Source: Planctomycetota bacterium
GTDB lineage: Bacteria > Planctomycetota > JAJSAM01 > JAJVHW01
DNA: 46,271 bases
Direction of reading: 5' to 3'
NCBI GenBank assembly: GCA_021414065.1
Contig: JAIOPE010000047.1
Location: 1 to 46,271 of the forward strand
Within the stretch, counting starts at the first letter, position 1; each line of letters starts with the position of its first letter. The notes under the pieces are model-generated. The model was not told the origin of the DNA. It searched no databases and saw nothing but the letters and a program-made list of their open reading frames with translations. Position numbers and translations under genes: made by a program. Of this stretch, positions 32,138 through 40,896 are shown piece by piece.

Positions 32138-33267
32138 TGGATCGCCGGCGCGACCCACTGGGCGAGCCGTCCGGGCGTGAGTGCAGCGACGTCCGCACCG
32201 GCCGCGGCGCACGCCTCGGCGACGCTTCGGTCGTAGCGAGGCGCGGTGTCCGATCCGAGTGCCGCGAGACCGAACACGCGGACACCGGCCCCGCGCATCC
32301 GCCGGATCTCCTCGACGAGAGGGCCGCTGCTTCCGCCCTCCTCGAAGTCCGTCACGAGCACGAAGATCGTGCGGGTGGGCTGATCAACGAGCTTCGCGCA
32401 GTACCGGGCCGCCCGGGCGATGTCCGTCCCACCGCCGAGTTGCACCGAGAACAGCACTTCGACGATGTCGTGCACGTGCTCGGAGAGATCCACGACCTGC
32501 GTGTCGAACGCCACGAGGCGCACGCGGAGCATCGGCAGTCCGGCGAAGATGGCCGCCATCACCGCGGCGTGGATCACCGAGTCGAGCATGGACCCCGAGC
32601 AGTCCACTGCGATGATGACGTCCCACGTCGCGTGCTGCCTCGATCGCGTGAAGAACTGCAGATCGGCGCCCGTGAGGCGTCGAGACGCGGGATCGTAGTA
32701 CTTGAGGCTCCGCGCCAGCGTGCGACGCAGGTGGAGGTCGTGCGCGCGGCGGCGGCGCGTCCGCCGGTTCCGGTCGGGCATGCCGGTGATCGCGGCCCGC
32801 ACCTCTTTCTCGAGTTCCTTCCGCAGATCCTCCACGACGCGACGAACGACCCCGCGCGCCACCTCCACGACCTCGCCCTGCATCGCGCCCTTGAACGTCA
32901 GGACGGCCTTGAGTAGGTCGTAGCTCGGCTCGAGCGACTGCAACACCTCCGGGTCGGTCACGAGGCCAGTCATCTCGTAGCGCTCGAGCGCGTGGCGCGT
33001 GACGACCTCGCAGACGTCCGCAGGGAAGAGGTCGCGCACCTCGCGGATCCACTCGGGAATGGTGAGCAGGCTCGCGTCGTTCGAGCCGCCGGCGCCCGTC
33101 GGTCCCTGCCCGCGGCCCCGGACGCCACGCCCCTCGTACTCACGCCCGTAGACGAAGTCCAGCGCCTGCGCCATGCGCCCCTGGTTCCCGCCCGCGCGGC
33201 CGAGGCGCTCCTCGGCGAAGCGCCCGAGCACGAGAGTCCAGCGGTCGAGCCGCGGTGCGTCAGCCAT
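32134..33267 (-). CDS. VWA-domain (MIDAS) protein, YehP-like partner of MoxR
   Basis: This 377-residue protein has a C-terminal von Willebrand A domain with a complete metal-ion-dependent adhesion site: Asp222-x-Ser224-x-Ser226 in 'VDCSGSM', Thr281 in 'GGGTDI' and Asp307 in 'VTDFEEGG'. The N-terminal 210 residues are helical and charged ('DLRKELEKEVRAAITG', then an Arg-rich stretch at 167-175), typical of MoxR-associated VWA proteins. The family usually uses the metal site to bind a client or bridge the MoxR ring to it. Start ATG at 33267 overlaps the DUF5682 stop by 8 bases; its stop overlaps the SWIM start by 4. Confidence 0.93.
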   Translation of the reverse strand: MADAPRLDRWTLVLGRFAEERLGRAGGNQGRMAQALDFVYGREYEGRGVRGRGQGPTGAGGSNDASLLTIPEWIREVRDLFPADVCEVVTRHALERYEMTGLVTDPEVLQSLEPSYDLLKAVLTFKGAMQGEVVEVARGVVRRVVEDLRKELEKEVRAAITGMPDRNRRTRRRRAHDLHLRRTLARSLKYYDPASRRLTGADLQFFTRSRQHATWDVIIAVDCSGSMLDSVIHAAVMAAIFAGLPMLRVRLVAFDTQVVDLSEHVHDIVEVLFSVQLGGGTDIARAARYCAKLVDQPTRTIFVLVTDFEEGGSSGPLVEEIRRMRGAGVRVFGLAALGSDTAPRYDRSVAEACAAAGADVAALTPGRLAQWVAPAIQ

Positions 33268-35566
33268 CGATCCGCTCCGAGAGCCCGTCCGCTTCGAGCT
33301 GAGTGCTCAGCAGGGAATCGATGCGCCGACCGAGCATCGCGTCGGCTGTCGTGAACGACGTCACGCGGCCGGCGAGCCAGCCGGGGCGGCCTGCCCGCTC
33401 GCCGACCATTGCGGCCACGCGGTCGGTCTCGCGCGGGCTGAGGGCGCTGAACGCGAGCCGCAGGTGCGGACAGAGCGCGAGAAACTCGTCGTCCTCCACG
33501 ACGCGAAGCAATTCGTCGAGCGCCCCAACGAGCGCGGGAACCTGCCAGAGACACGAGCGGTCGGTCCTGAGGAGCCCTCGCAGGAATCGCGGACCCGACG
33601 ATTGCACGGAGGCACCCGCCGCGATTCTCGCCCGCACGGCTGCGGCGACATCGTCGTCGGAGAGTCGCGCATCGGCGTGGAGGAGCCCGTGGGCGGCGCC
33701 GGAGAGGACAGGACCGGCGGATGATCGGCCCACGAGCGATTGCAGGACCTCGTGCAGCACCTGCCGGCGGTCGATCGACTCGTCCACGGCGCTCGCTGCC
33801 TCCGCCCAGGAGCAAAGCGCGTCCAGCAGGGTCTCCTCGTCGTCCTCGGGAACCTCTCCAATCGCGCCGAGGAGGTAGGCGGCGCGCATCCAGGCCTGGA
33901 CGGCGAGTTCGAGCAGACTCGTCTCCGAGTGCAGCTCGAGCGGTTCGCACGAAACGTGCGCGAGGCGCAACTGGGCGCACGCGGCGACGACGGATTCGAA
34001 CTCGGCGTCGGCCGCGAGGAGGCGAGCCAGCCGCGGGACGAGGTCGGGGATCCGCGCGTGGAGGCCCGCCTGCGCGGCGGTCAGCACGAGCGTCGCGGCG
34101 CGCGCAGACCGGCCGTCGCGCGACTCCACCTCGCGGAACGCCTGCTCCAGCCGACCGGCGGCCGCCTCCCGGATCGACCCGCCGAACCGCGACGCCTCGA
34201 TCAGCGCGCTCTCGGTCGCGGGCGACCACCGGTAGCTCCAGACCTCCTGGATTCGGTCCAGCCCCCTGCCCGCGGCGAAGTCCGGACCGCGCTCGAACGT
34301 GGCGAACGGCACGCCGAGGAGACGGACCGCGTGCAGGAACCGGCTGCACCGCCGGTGCGCCGCCTTGCGGTAGCCGTCGAGCACGATGCGCCGCTCTCGC
34401 ACGTCGTCGAGTTCGAGCCGCAGTTCCGCCGCGAGGCGCTCGAAGTCGGTCACGAGCGGCGGGTTCCCCGCCTCCGGCGGCACCGAGCCCCGGCGCGCGC
34501 CCGCCAGTTGCCGCCGTGCCGCCGCGAGCACCCGCACGCCCTCGACATCCGCGCTGCCCTTGACGAACACGGACCGCACGGCGTCGAGGACGTCTTCCCG
34601 CGTGGCCGTCCGGTGCCCGCGCATCCGCTGAAGTCCTCGCGCGTGCTCGACGGCCGCGATGGCCTCCGCGACCGACGGCTCGCCGGCATCGCCACGGATC
34701 TCGCGCGCGACGCGGACCACGATCGACTCGGTCGGCTCGTCGCGCCAGAGGGCGTCGTAGAAGCCCGGGAGCGGAAGTCCCGCCGCGTATCCGTTGAGAC
34801 GATCGAGTTGCTCGAAGGAGTACCGCATCAACGTCGAGCCCGACGCCTCGCTCGGATCCGGCACCGTGCGACGAGGTTCGGTGTCCGCGAGAGCAACGGT
34901 GTGGAAGCCGCCGGTGACGACGACCACGCGCCCCTGCTCCTCGGCGATGCAGGCCGCCATGTGACGCTCGCGGGCCAGCGTGCCGTCGGCCTCCATGGCG
35001 GCGTGAGAGGTGTCGGCTCGGGCGCACGCGCAGTAGGCCAGCACGCCGCGAAAGAAGGTCGCCGCGTCCAGTGCCGCTCCCGCCGACTCGAAGAGGTGGT
35101 CCCAGAGGTCGTCGCTGTCGCGCGCGCCCACGCGTTGCGCGGCGAGCGCGAGGAACTGCGAGTGCCGGAAGTGGTCCTCGGACTGCAGGCTGAGGAGCGC
35201 GCCGGATTCGGCCGTCAAGCCGGATCGCACCATGTCCGGGTACGCCAGGTCGATGAACCGCACGCGCGCGCCGATCTCGCGGGCGGTCCGGAGCGCGACC
35301 CACTCCGGCGAGAACTCGGCGAGTGGGTAGTACGCGGCGTGATGGTGCGTGTCGGTTCCCTTGCGCTCCCGCCACGTGGAGTAGATCGCGACGGGCGGCA
35401 CGCACGTGTCGGCCTGGAGGAGCGAAACGTGCGCCTCCGCGTCGCAGGGTGCCTCGATCAAGACGGCGTCCGGGCGAACCGTCTCGAGGACGCGTCGCAC
35501 GTTGCGCGCGCAGGCGGGGCTGTGGTGGCGCACCGGCACGTAGATCACGCGAGCGTTCAGGTCCAT
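33260..35566 (-). CDS. DUF5682 protein (YehM-like) with TraB/EreA-like motif set
   Basis: From the ATG at 35566 (a longer frame to 35665 would overlap the MoxR end), this 768-residue protein begins 'MDLNARVIYVPVRHHSPACARN'. The N-terminal half has His14-His15 ('RHHSP'), Glu38 ('PDAVLIEAP'), Asp106 ('RFIDLAYP'), 'RERHMA' at 199-204 and His222 in 'VVVVTGGFHT'. These fall in the order seen in TraB/PrgY and EreA/ChaN-like enzymes (His...Glu...ERD...GxxH), so a metal-dependent hydrolase fold is possible; this is inference. The C-terminal half is helical. It lies between MoxR (53-bp gap) and VWA (8-base overlap) and belongs to the same operon. Confidence 0.85.
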   Translation of the reverse strand: MDLNARVIYVPVRHHSPACARNVRRVLETVRPDAVLIEAPCDAEAHVSLLQADTCVPPVAIYSTWRERKGTDTHHHAAYYPLAEFSPEWVALRTAREIGARVRFIDLAYPDMVRSGLTAESGALLSLQSEDHFRHSQFLALAAQRVGARDSDDLWDHLFESAGAALDAATFFRGVLAYCACARADTSHAAMEADGTLARERHMAACIAEEQGRVVVVTGGFHTVALADTEPRRTVPDPSEASGSTLMRYSFEQLDRLNGYAAGLPLPGFYDALWRDEPTESIVVRVAREIRGDAGEPSVAEAIAAVEHARGLQRMRGHRTATREDVLDAVRSVFVKGSADVEGVRVLAAARRQLAGARRGSVPPEAGNPPLVTDFERLAAELRLELDDVRERRIVLDGYRKAAHRRCSRFLHAVRLLGVPFATFERGPDFAAGRGLDRIQEVWSYRWSPATESALIEASRFGGSIREAAAGRLEQAFREVESRDGRSARAATLVLTAAQAGLHARIPDLVPRLARLLAADAEFESVVAACAQLRLAHVSCEPLELHSETSLLELAVQAWMRAAYLLGAIGEVPEDDEETLLDALCSWAEAASAVDESIDRRQVLHEVLQSLVGRSSAGPVLSGAAHGLLHADARLSDDDVAAAVRARIAAGASVQSSGPRFLRGLLRTDRSCLWQVPALVGALDELLRVVEDDEFLALCPHLRLAFSALSPRETDRVAAMVGERAGRPGWLAGRVTSFTTADAMLGRRIDSLLSTQLEADGLSERIDG

Positions 35567-35619
35567 CGGCGGGACGTGGCCGACGTCCGCCAGCGCGCCC
35601 TCGGTGTCCGGTGCGCGCG

Positions 35620-36741
35620 TCACGTCCGCGGGAGGTTCCCGCGAGCGGCGTAGAACCGCTTCCACACGGAGCCGAGGGGACCCTGGCCGGCGCGGGTACG
35701 GGCGACGCTCTGGAAGTAGTGGCGCAGCTTCTCCATGTCCTCCGTCTTGTCCTTGAAGACCGCGCCGCCGATGTGCGTCGCGACGGACTCGATCCGGAGC
35801 TTGCGCTCACCGAAGTACCAGTCGCTGAGCCCCGCGGAGAGGCACACCGAAACGGCCTCGGCCGTGGACATCACGGTGGTCGGCCGCTCGACCGCCATGC
35901 CGTCGGACGTGGCCCCGCGACGCAGGTCCTGGAACGTCTCGACGAGCACCGTCACGACGTCCTCGCCGAGGTCCATGTCCACGCCGCTCTCGTGCAGCTC
36001 TTGGCGCGCCTCGCGACGGACGAGTTCGACCTCTTGCTTCAAGTCCGCGATCGGCAGGACCGTCTCGAAGTTGAAGCGCCGCTTCAGGGCGGCCGACATC
36101 TCGTGTACGCCGCGGTCGCGCAGGTTCGCCGTTGCGACGAGGTTGAAGCCCGGCCGCGCGCGCAGGATGCCGGCGTCCGCTTCCAGCTCGGGGATGGCGA
36201 GCATCTTCTCGGACATCACGGAGACGAGCGTGTCCTGCACCTCCGGCGGACACCGCGTGACTTCCTCGAACCGAACGAGCTGCCCGAGACGCATGCCGCG
36301 GTGCATCGGACTCGGCACGAGTGCCCGTTCGCTGGGGCCCTCTGCGAGGAGGAGCGCGTAGTTCCACGAGTACCGGATCTGTTCGTCGGTCGTGGCGGCG
36401 GTGCCCTGGATGACGTTGGTGCTGGTCCCCGAGATCGCCGCAGCGAGGAGTTCGGAGAGCATGCTCTTCGCCGTGCCCGGCTCGCCGACGAGCAGCAGTC
36501 CGCGGTTGCCCGCGAGCGTCACGATCGAGCGCTCGATCAGCGCGTCGTCGCCGTAGAACTTCCGGGTCGATGGGCCCCCGCCGCAGATGAACTGACGGAC
36601 GGCGCGCGGCGACATCCGCCATCCGGGCGGCCGGTCCCCCTGATCCGCCAGCGCGAGCTGCGCGAGCTCCGGCGCGTACCGGTCCTCTGCGCTCCTGCGA
36701 AGCACCGTGTCCGCGCGACGTTCCGGCTGATCCTGGGTCAC
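35620..36741 (-). CDS. MoxR-family AAA+ ATPase (YehL-like)
   Basis: This 373-residue protein is a MoxR-type AAA+ ATPase. Walker A GEPGTAKS is at 86-93, Walker B LVRFEE at 155-160, sensor 1 'LVATAN' at 201-206, and Arg residues in 'ALKRRFNFE' near 219-225 serve as finger candidates. MoxR ATPases form rings and act as chaperone-like remodelers together with a VWA protein. The start is GTG at 36741, overlapping the DUF4132 stop as GTGA. 'RFEEVTRCPPEVQDTLVSVMSEK' is the insert that marks MoxR rather than other AAA+ families. Residues 1-60 are variable. Confidence 0.94.
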   Translation of the reverse strand: MTQDQPERRADTVLRRSAEDRYAPELAQLALADQGDRPPGWRMSPRAVRQFICGGGPSTRKFYGDDALIERSIVTLAGNRGLLLVGEPGTAKSMLSELLAAAISGTSTNVIQGTAATTDEQIRYSWNYALLLAEGPSERALVPSPMHRGMRLGQLVRFEEVTRCPPEVQDTLVSVMSEKMLAIPELEADAGILRARPGFNLVATANLRDRGVHEMSAALKRRFNFETVLPIADLKQEVELVRREARQELHESGVDMDLGEDVVTVLVETFQDLRRGATSDGMAVERPTTVMSTAEAVSVCLSAGLSDWYFGERKLRIESVATHIGGAVFKDKTEDMEKLRHYFQSVARTRAGQGPLGSVWKRFYAARGNLPRT

Positions 36742-39713
36742 GGGCCTGATCCCTCCGTCGAAGTTGCCGCAGCATCCTCCTGCCCGGGCTCGCCGTCCGA
36801 CACCTTTCCTGCGATCGTCGCGACGCCGGCGAGCACCTCGGAGAAGACGACCGGCGGCACGTCGCCGAACGCGAGGACGTGCGGTGCGTCGGCGTTCTTC
36901 GGCTCACCCGCGTAGTAGTACGGATCGCGTTCGTTCGCCCGCCGTGTGAAGTAGAGGTCCCGCAGCGTGACTTCCCACTCCCGGTCGATGCTCGCGAACA
37001 TGTCATCCAGCATCAGATAGGCGTTCGTGCCGGACCCGGGGAACTCCACGTAGTACGACTCGACGCTTCCCGCGTCGGCCACGGTGCCGGCGCGCCAGCC
37101 GAGCCGAGTCGCGCGGCCCTTGAACGTCATGGCGTTCAGCTTCGTGCCGTTCAGCGCAGTGTAGACACGCGCGCCGCGCTCCGCGTCGGACACGCGGACC
37201 ACCGGCCGCGAGATCTGAGGGAACGGCGACTCCACCTCGTGCTCTGCGAGGTGCGCGCGCCAGCGCGTGATCGATGCGTCGTCGAGCTCCAACGGGTGCA
37301 CCATGCCGATGACCACGTCGGGGGGAAGCTCGACGGGCTCCTCGTCTGCGTCCGTCAGGGTCCGGTCGCCGAGTGCGCGGAACGTCCCGGCGAGCGCCGC
37401 GTCACGGTAGATGCCCCACACCAGCCCCACCGCGAACGGCAGGAGCAGCGGATGCCCGAGGAACAGTTCCTTCCAGCGCGCCGCGGGCCAGCGCCGCTGA
37501 CGGATGAACAGGCTCTCGACGCGGAGTACCTGGTTCTTCGCCACGTCGCGGAGCGTCTTCTTCAGCTCCGCGAACTCGGCGACGGCCGCGGGGCCGGCCG
37601 ACTTGGGCATGCTCGCGAGTTCCTTCCGCTTGCCCACGTCGATCAGCCGCGGCTTGAAGTCGGTCCCGATCCGAAGCTCGAGCCGGCGACCGTCCGCGTC
37701 GTACGCCTTCGGCGCACCCGGCTCGAACACCAGCCACGGCACGATGCGGTCCCCCAACTCGTCGCGAGAGATCCCGAGCTCGTCGGCCGCGCGGTCGAGG
37801 GCGGCGCCGGCGGCTTTCCCGACGTTCGTGTTCGTGGAGCGGTACCGGATTGCGATCGCGTCCACTGCGAGCAGCGCGACGTCGCCCCCCTGCACGGCGA
37901 GCGCCTCGACGGCCCACTCGGCGAGCTTGCCGCGTCCCGACGCCGCCCAGTCGTGGATCTGGCGCGTCAGGAGCGGGACGACGCGTTCGTCCCCGAGCCG
38001 ACAGGCGACGACGAGGGCCCAGCGGTCCTTCGCCTCCTGAGGAGACCGCAGGAACTGCCGAAGCACCTCGAGCGCGAAGTCACCGGACTTCGCCCGGTCG
38101 ATCTGCTCGTAGATCGGGCGCGCCACGACGTCCTGCACCATCTCCTTGCAGCAAGACTGGCGAAGCAGGAGATACGCGACCTCATCTACGGAGAGGGCCG
38201 CGCCTTCGACATCGACGAGCGGCGGGAGTGCGCTCCGATCGACCCAGGGGCGCGGAGGTTCCGCGAGACGCGCGCGGTCACGGGCGATCGCTCGTGCGAC
38301 GTCGGCGCGGTGGAACGTCCCGCCGCGGCGGGATCGGTACTCGACGAGCGCGGTGAGCATCTCGTCCGCGGTCGTCGCATTCCGCTCCGCGTCCAAGTGT
38401 CGATCGACGGCAGCGATCGTCTCCGGCGTGCCGACCCCGATGAGGACGCGGGCGGCCGCGAGCCGTGTCCCGGCGGCGCCGGCGCGCAGCAGGTCCAGCG
38501 CACGGGCGACCGATGCCTCCCCGCGCCGAGCGAGCGCCCGCGACGCGGTGCGTCGAACCTGGGGACTCGGATGGCCGAGGCACTCCCACAGCACGTCGAT
38601 GCAGCACGCGAGCTTCGGCGTCGCCGCGATCAGTTCTACGAACGGGACCACGGCGTCGCCGTACGTGTTCGAGACCGCGGCGGCCATCGCACCCCGCAGG
38701 AGCGCCGCGTCCGGATGCTCGTCGAGCGCCACCAACTCGCGCGTGGCCGCAAGCACCGCGAGCGGGTTCCCGTGCCTGAGCCACGCCACGAGCAGGGGAC
38801 GCGCCGCGGAGCCGATTCGGGCGACGGCGTAGGAGACGATGGAGTCCGGACTCCGGAACGGCGCGCTGCACTGCGCGAGCGTCTCCACGGCGCGACGCGC
38901 GTCGTGGTCGATGAGCCAGTTCGCGGCGTCGAGGCCACCGATCCAGTGGGGATGCGCGCCGAGCAACCAGGCGACGATTGCGTCGCTCGTCTGCCGGTGG
39001 TAGCGATCCCCGTACTGCGCGTGCATCTGCCGAAGTGCATCCTGACGACTCTCGGCGTCAGGCTCGTGGGCGACGTAGCTGTCGACGTACGGCTCAAATC
39101 GTGCCGCGTCGCGCTCGAGTAGGGTCCGCACGGCCGCACCCTTCCCGGATCGGAGCAACCCAGGCACGCAGCCCGGCAGACGGTCGCGTGCGCTGGACAT
39201 GAGGAGATACAGCACGCGCGGACGAGCGCTCCCGTAGAGATCCCGCTGGAGGGCGGCCACGATCTCCTCGTTCGTGTGGGAGAGAACCCACCGACCCGCC
39301 GAGTTCGGCGCGCCGTCGGCGCGCGAGAGCTGCGCCCATTCGACCGTCCACTGGAGGAGCTCAGGTACCGGCTGCCGCGCGTCGTGAATCTGCTTCCGGA
39401 GCAGTGCGTGCGTGTCGATCGGGTCGCGCTCGGACGCGACCTGGTTCAGGTACCAGATCACTACGAGCCGCGCGCAGCCCTTGACGAGCAGGGCCTGAAC
39501 CAGGCGCGCCGTGTCCTGATCGAGCGCCGCGGCGGGCGCGACATCGGCGAACACGTCGTCGCTCGACCACGCCCTGGGCGCCGACGCGTTCTGGAGTCTC
39601 GAGAGATCGCCGGTCTCCACGAAGTCGTAGATCGCGTTCCACGCCTGTACGTCGGCCGCTGACACGTATTGACTCTCGAGCATCTTCTGGATGTTGCGTC
39701 GCACGGGTCGCAT
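36738..39713 (-). CDS. DUF4132/HEAT-repeat protein, component 2 of the MoxR-VWA module
   Basis: From the ATG at 39713, preceded by a GGAG about 10 bases upstream, this protein has about 991 residues; a TTG at 39749 and an ATG at 39683 are alternatives. Residues about 300-450 show HEAT-like repeats ('PSPQVRRTASRALARRGEASVARALDLL', 'AGTRLAAARVLIGVGTPETI'). From about 645 to the C-terminus it is a DUF4132 domain ('LGISRDELGDRIVPWLVFEPG', 'GRRLELRIGTDFKPRLID', 'IRQRRWPAARWKELFLGHPLLLPFAVGLVW'). It is clearly related to, but strongly diverged from, the 26341-29976 protein. First core gene of the operon, it overlaps the MoxR start by 4 bases. Function unknown. Confidence 0.88.
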   Translation of the reverse strand: MRPVRRNIQKMLESQYVSAADVQAWNAIYDFVETGDLSRLQNASAPRAWSSDDVFADVAPAAALDQDTARLVQALLVKGCARLVVIWYLNQVASERDPIDTHALLRKQIHDARQPVPELLQWTVEWAQLSRADGAPNSAGRWVLSHTNEEIVAALQRDLYGSARPRVLYLLMSSARDRLPGCVPGLLRSGKGAAVRTLLERDAARFEPYVDSYVAHEPDAESRQDALRQMHAQYGDRYHRQTSDAIVAWLLGAHPHWIGGLDAANWLIDHDARRAVETLAQCSAPFRSPDSIVSYAVARIGSAARPLLVAWLRHGNPLAVLAATRELVALDEHPDAALLRGAMAAAVSNTYGDAVVPFVELIAATPKLACCIDVLWECLGHPSPQVRRTASRALARRGEASVARALDLLRAGAAGTRLAAARVLIGVGTPETIAAVDRHLDAERNATTADEMLTALVEYRSRRGGTFHRADVARAIARDRARLAEPPRPWVDRSALPPLVDVEGAALSVDEVAYLLLRQSCCKEMVQDVVARPIYEQIDRAKSGDFALEVLRQFLRSPQEAKDRWALVVACRLGDERVVPLLTRQIHDWAASGRGKLAEWAVEALAVQGGDVALLAVDAIAIRYRSTNTNVGKAAGAALDRAADELGISRDELGDRIVPWLVFEPGAPKAYDADGRRLELRIGTDFKPRLIDVGKRKELASMPKSAGPAAVAEFAELKKTLRDVAKNQVLRVESLFIRQRRWPAARWKELFLGHPLLLPFAVGLVWGIYRDAALAGTFRALGDRTLTDADEEPVELPPDVVIGMVHPLELDDASITRWRAHLAEHEVESPFPQISRPVVRVSDAERGARVYTALNGTKLNAMTFKGRATRLGWRAGTVADAGSVESYYVEFPGSGTNAYLMLDDMFASIDREWEVTLRDLYFTRRANERDPYYYAGEPKNADAPHVLAFGDVPPVVFSEVLAGVATIAGKVSDGEPGQEDAAATSTEGSGP

Positions 39714-39838
39714 GCTCGTCAGTCTCCGCCCAACGTCACGCGAGTCCAAGCGTCGTCGGGGCCGTCGCGGGGCCCGAGCTGATCCACCGGAGCGCCGCGT
39801 CCGTCGGCTGCGGTCGGCGCGTCAACGGACTCGCCGAC

Positions 39839-40681
39839 TCACCCGGCCGCGTACACCGGGACGACCACCGTCTCCGCGATCCATCCCCACTGCGTTCGCC
39901 CCTCGACGCGGATCTCCCAGCGGACGCTCGCGGCGGCGTGGAGGAACGTGCCCGGGAGGTGCGGCGGGATCTCGCCGAGGTCCACATCGATGAACTCGTC
40001 CGGGCCGGGGCGGGCGGCGAGGGACGTCGCGCGCGACCAGAGGACGAAGTCCAACGGGGGCCGACGGAGTCCCCGGCGCGGCTCGCGCCGGATGCACCGC
40101 AGGGCGACCCACGCACCGTCGATGTGCGGCGCGCCGGGCGTCGTGGCGACGAACACACGCATGCGCTCGCCGGGCCGGTACGGGAACCGATCCAGCCGCA
40201 CCTGCACGCCGCCGCGCACGTGGACCCATACCAGGAGCAGCGCCAGCGCAACGAACGGGATGCTGAGCAGCACCGCGGTATGCCGCGGCGCGGCCGCCGT
40301 CATGACCTGTCCGATGCCGAAGGTGATCAGGCCGGCAACGACCATCAGGTAGATCGTGAACACGGCCATGGGAAGACGGCGCGCGGCGAACGAGTTCTGG
40401 ACCACGTCGCGCGCACCGATCCAGTCGGCATCGACGAGAGACGCGCCGCCGCGGATCGACTCGAGGACCGCGACCTCCCGCGCCCGCCGCACGCGTCGTG
40501 CGACGAGCGGCGCGACGACGGCTGCGACGAACATCCCGCCGAGGACCGGCAATGGATCGCCGCCGAACGCGCGCGCGGCGAGCAGCGCGCCCTGAAACAG
40601 GGTCGTCAGGCCCACGTTGAGGAGGACCACCGAGACCGGCATCGGATTGCGCCCCGGCGCGAGCGGCCGCGGGGTGTTCAT
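39839..40681 (-). CDS. Membrane protein with C-terminal beta domain, homologous to the 25069-26142 protein
   Basis: From the ATG at 40681, this 280-residue protein has four hydrophobic helices ('MPVSVVLLNVGLTTLFQGALL', 'VLGGMFVAAVVAPLVA', 'AVFTIYLMVVAGLITFGIG', 'VLLSIPFVALALLLVWVHV') and a C-terminal beta-rich domain that aligns by eye with the membrane protein next to the octaheme cytochrome. It reads in the same direction as the DUF4132-MoxR-DUF5682-VWA-SWIM genes, 125 bp before the chosen DUF4132 start, so it may be the first gene of that transcript. Upstream in-frame residues belong to the REP-like repeat region and are excluded. DUF3592-like topology is possible. Confidence 0.78.
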   Translation of the reverse strand: MNTPRPLAPGRNPMPVSVVLLNVGLTTLFQGALLAARAFGGDPLPVLGGMFVAAVVAPLVARRVRRAREVAVLESIRGGASLVDADWIGARDVVQNSFAARRLPMAVFTIYLMVVAGLITFGIGQVMTAAAPRHTAVLLSIPFVALALLLVWVHVRGGVQVRLDRFPYRPGERMRVFVATTPGAPHIDGAWVALRCIRREPRRGLRRPPLDFVLWSRATSLAARPGPDEFIDVDLGEIPPHLPGTFLHAAASVRWEIRVEGRTQWGWIAETVVVPVYAAG

Positions 40682-40784
40682 GTCGGCGAAGTCGGGCGAG
40701 TCGTCCACCGGGGCATCATGCCACGCGGGAAGTCTGGACGTTTCCGGATGATCCCGCCGGTCGCGCGCCCGGCGAGCGCCGCGC

Positions 40785-40834
40785 CGCCACGAGATGCCAC
40801 CTCCGACTGAAGTCGGTACTCCGAACCCACCGCA
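40785..40834. repeat. REP-like hairpin repeat, copy B
   Basis: A 50-base copy of the 16062-16111 element in the same orientation. The stem is CCGACT (40803-40808), loop ga, AGTCGG (40811-40816), followed by tactccgaac. Compared with copy A, one base on each side of the stem has changed in a compensating way. Confidence 0.8.
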
Positions 40835-40863
40835 GGCCCTCGCGAGGGACCCGGTCGCCGAAC

Positions 40864-40896
40864 TGCGGTTCGTTCGGAGTACCGACTTCAGTCGGA
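40864..40896. repeat. REP-like hairpin repeat, copy C (inverted)
   Basis: Reverse complement of the core of copies A and B (tgcggttcgttcggagtacc...). Together with copy B it forms a bipartite inverted pair, like a BIME, which could fold into one long hairpin with a loop of about 29 bases. Confidence 0.8.

Noticed and set aside
26341..40681. Toxin-antitoxin or phage-derived origin for the MoxR-VWA locus
   Set aside because: No phage structural, integrase or small toxin genes are present, and base composition does not visibly differ from the surroundings.
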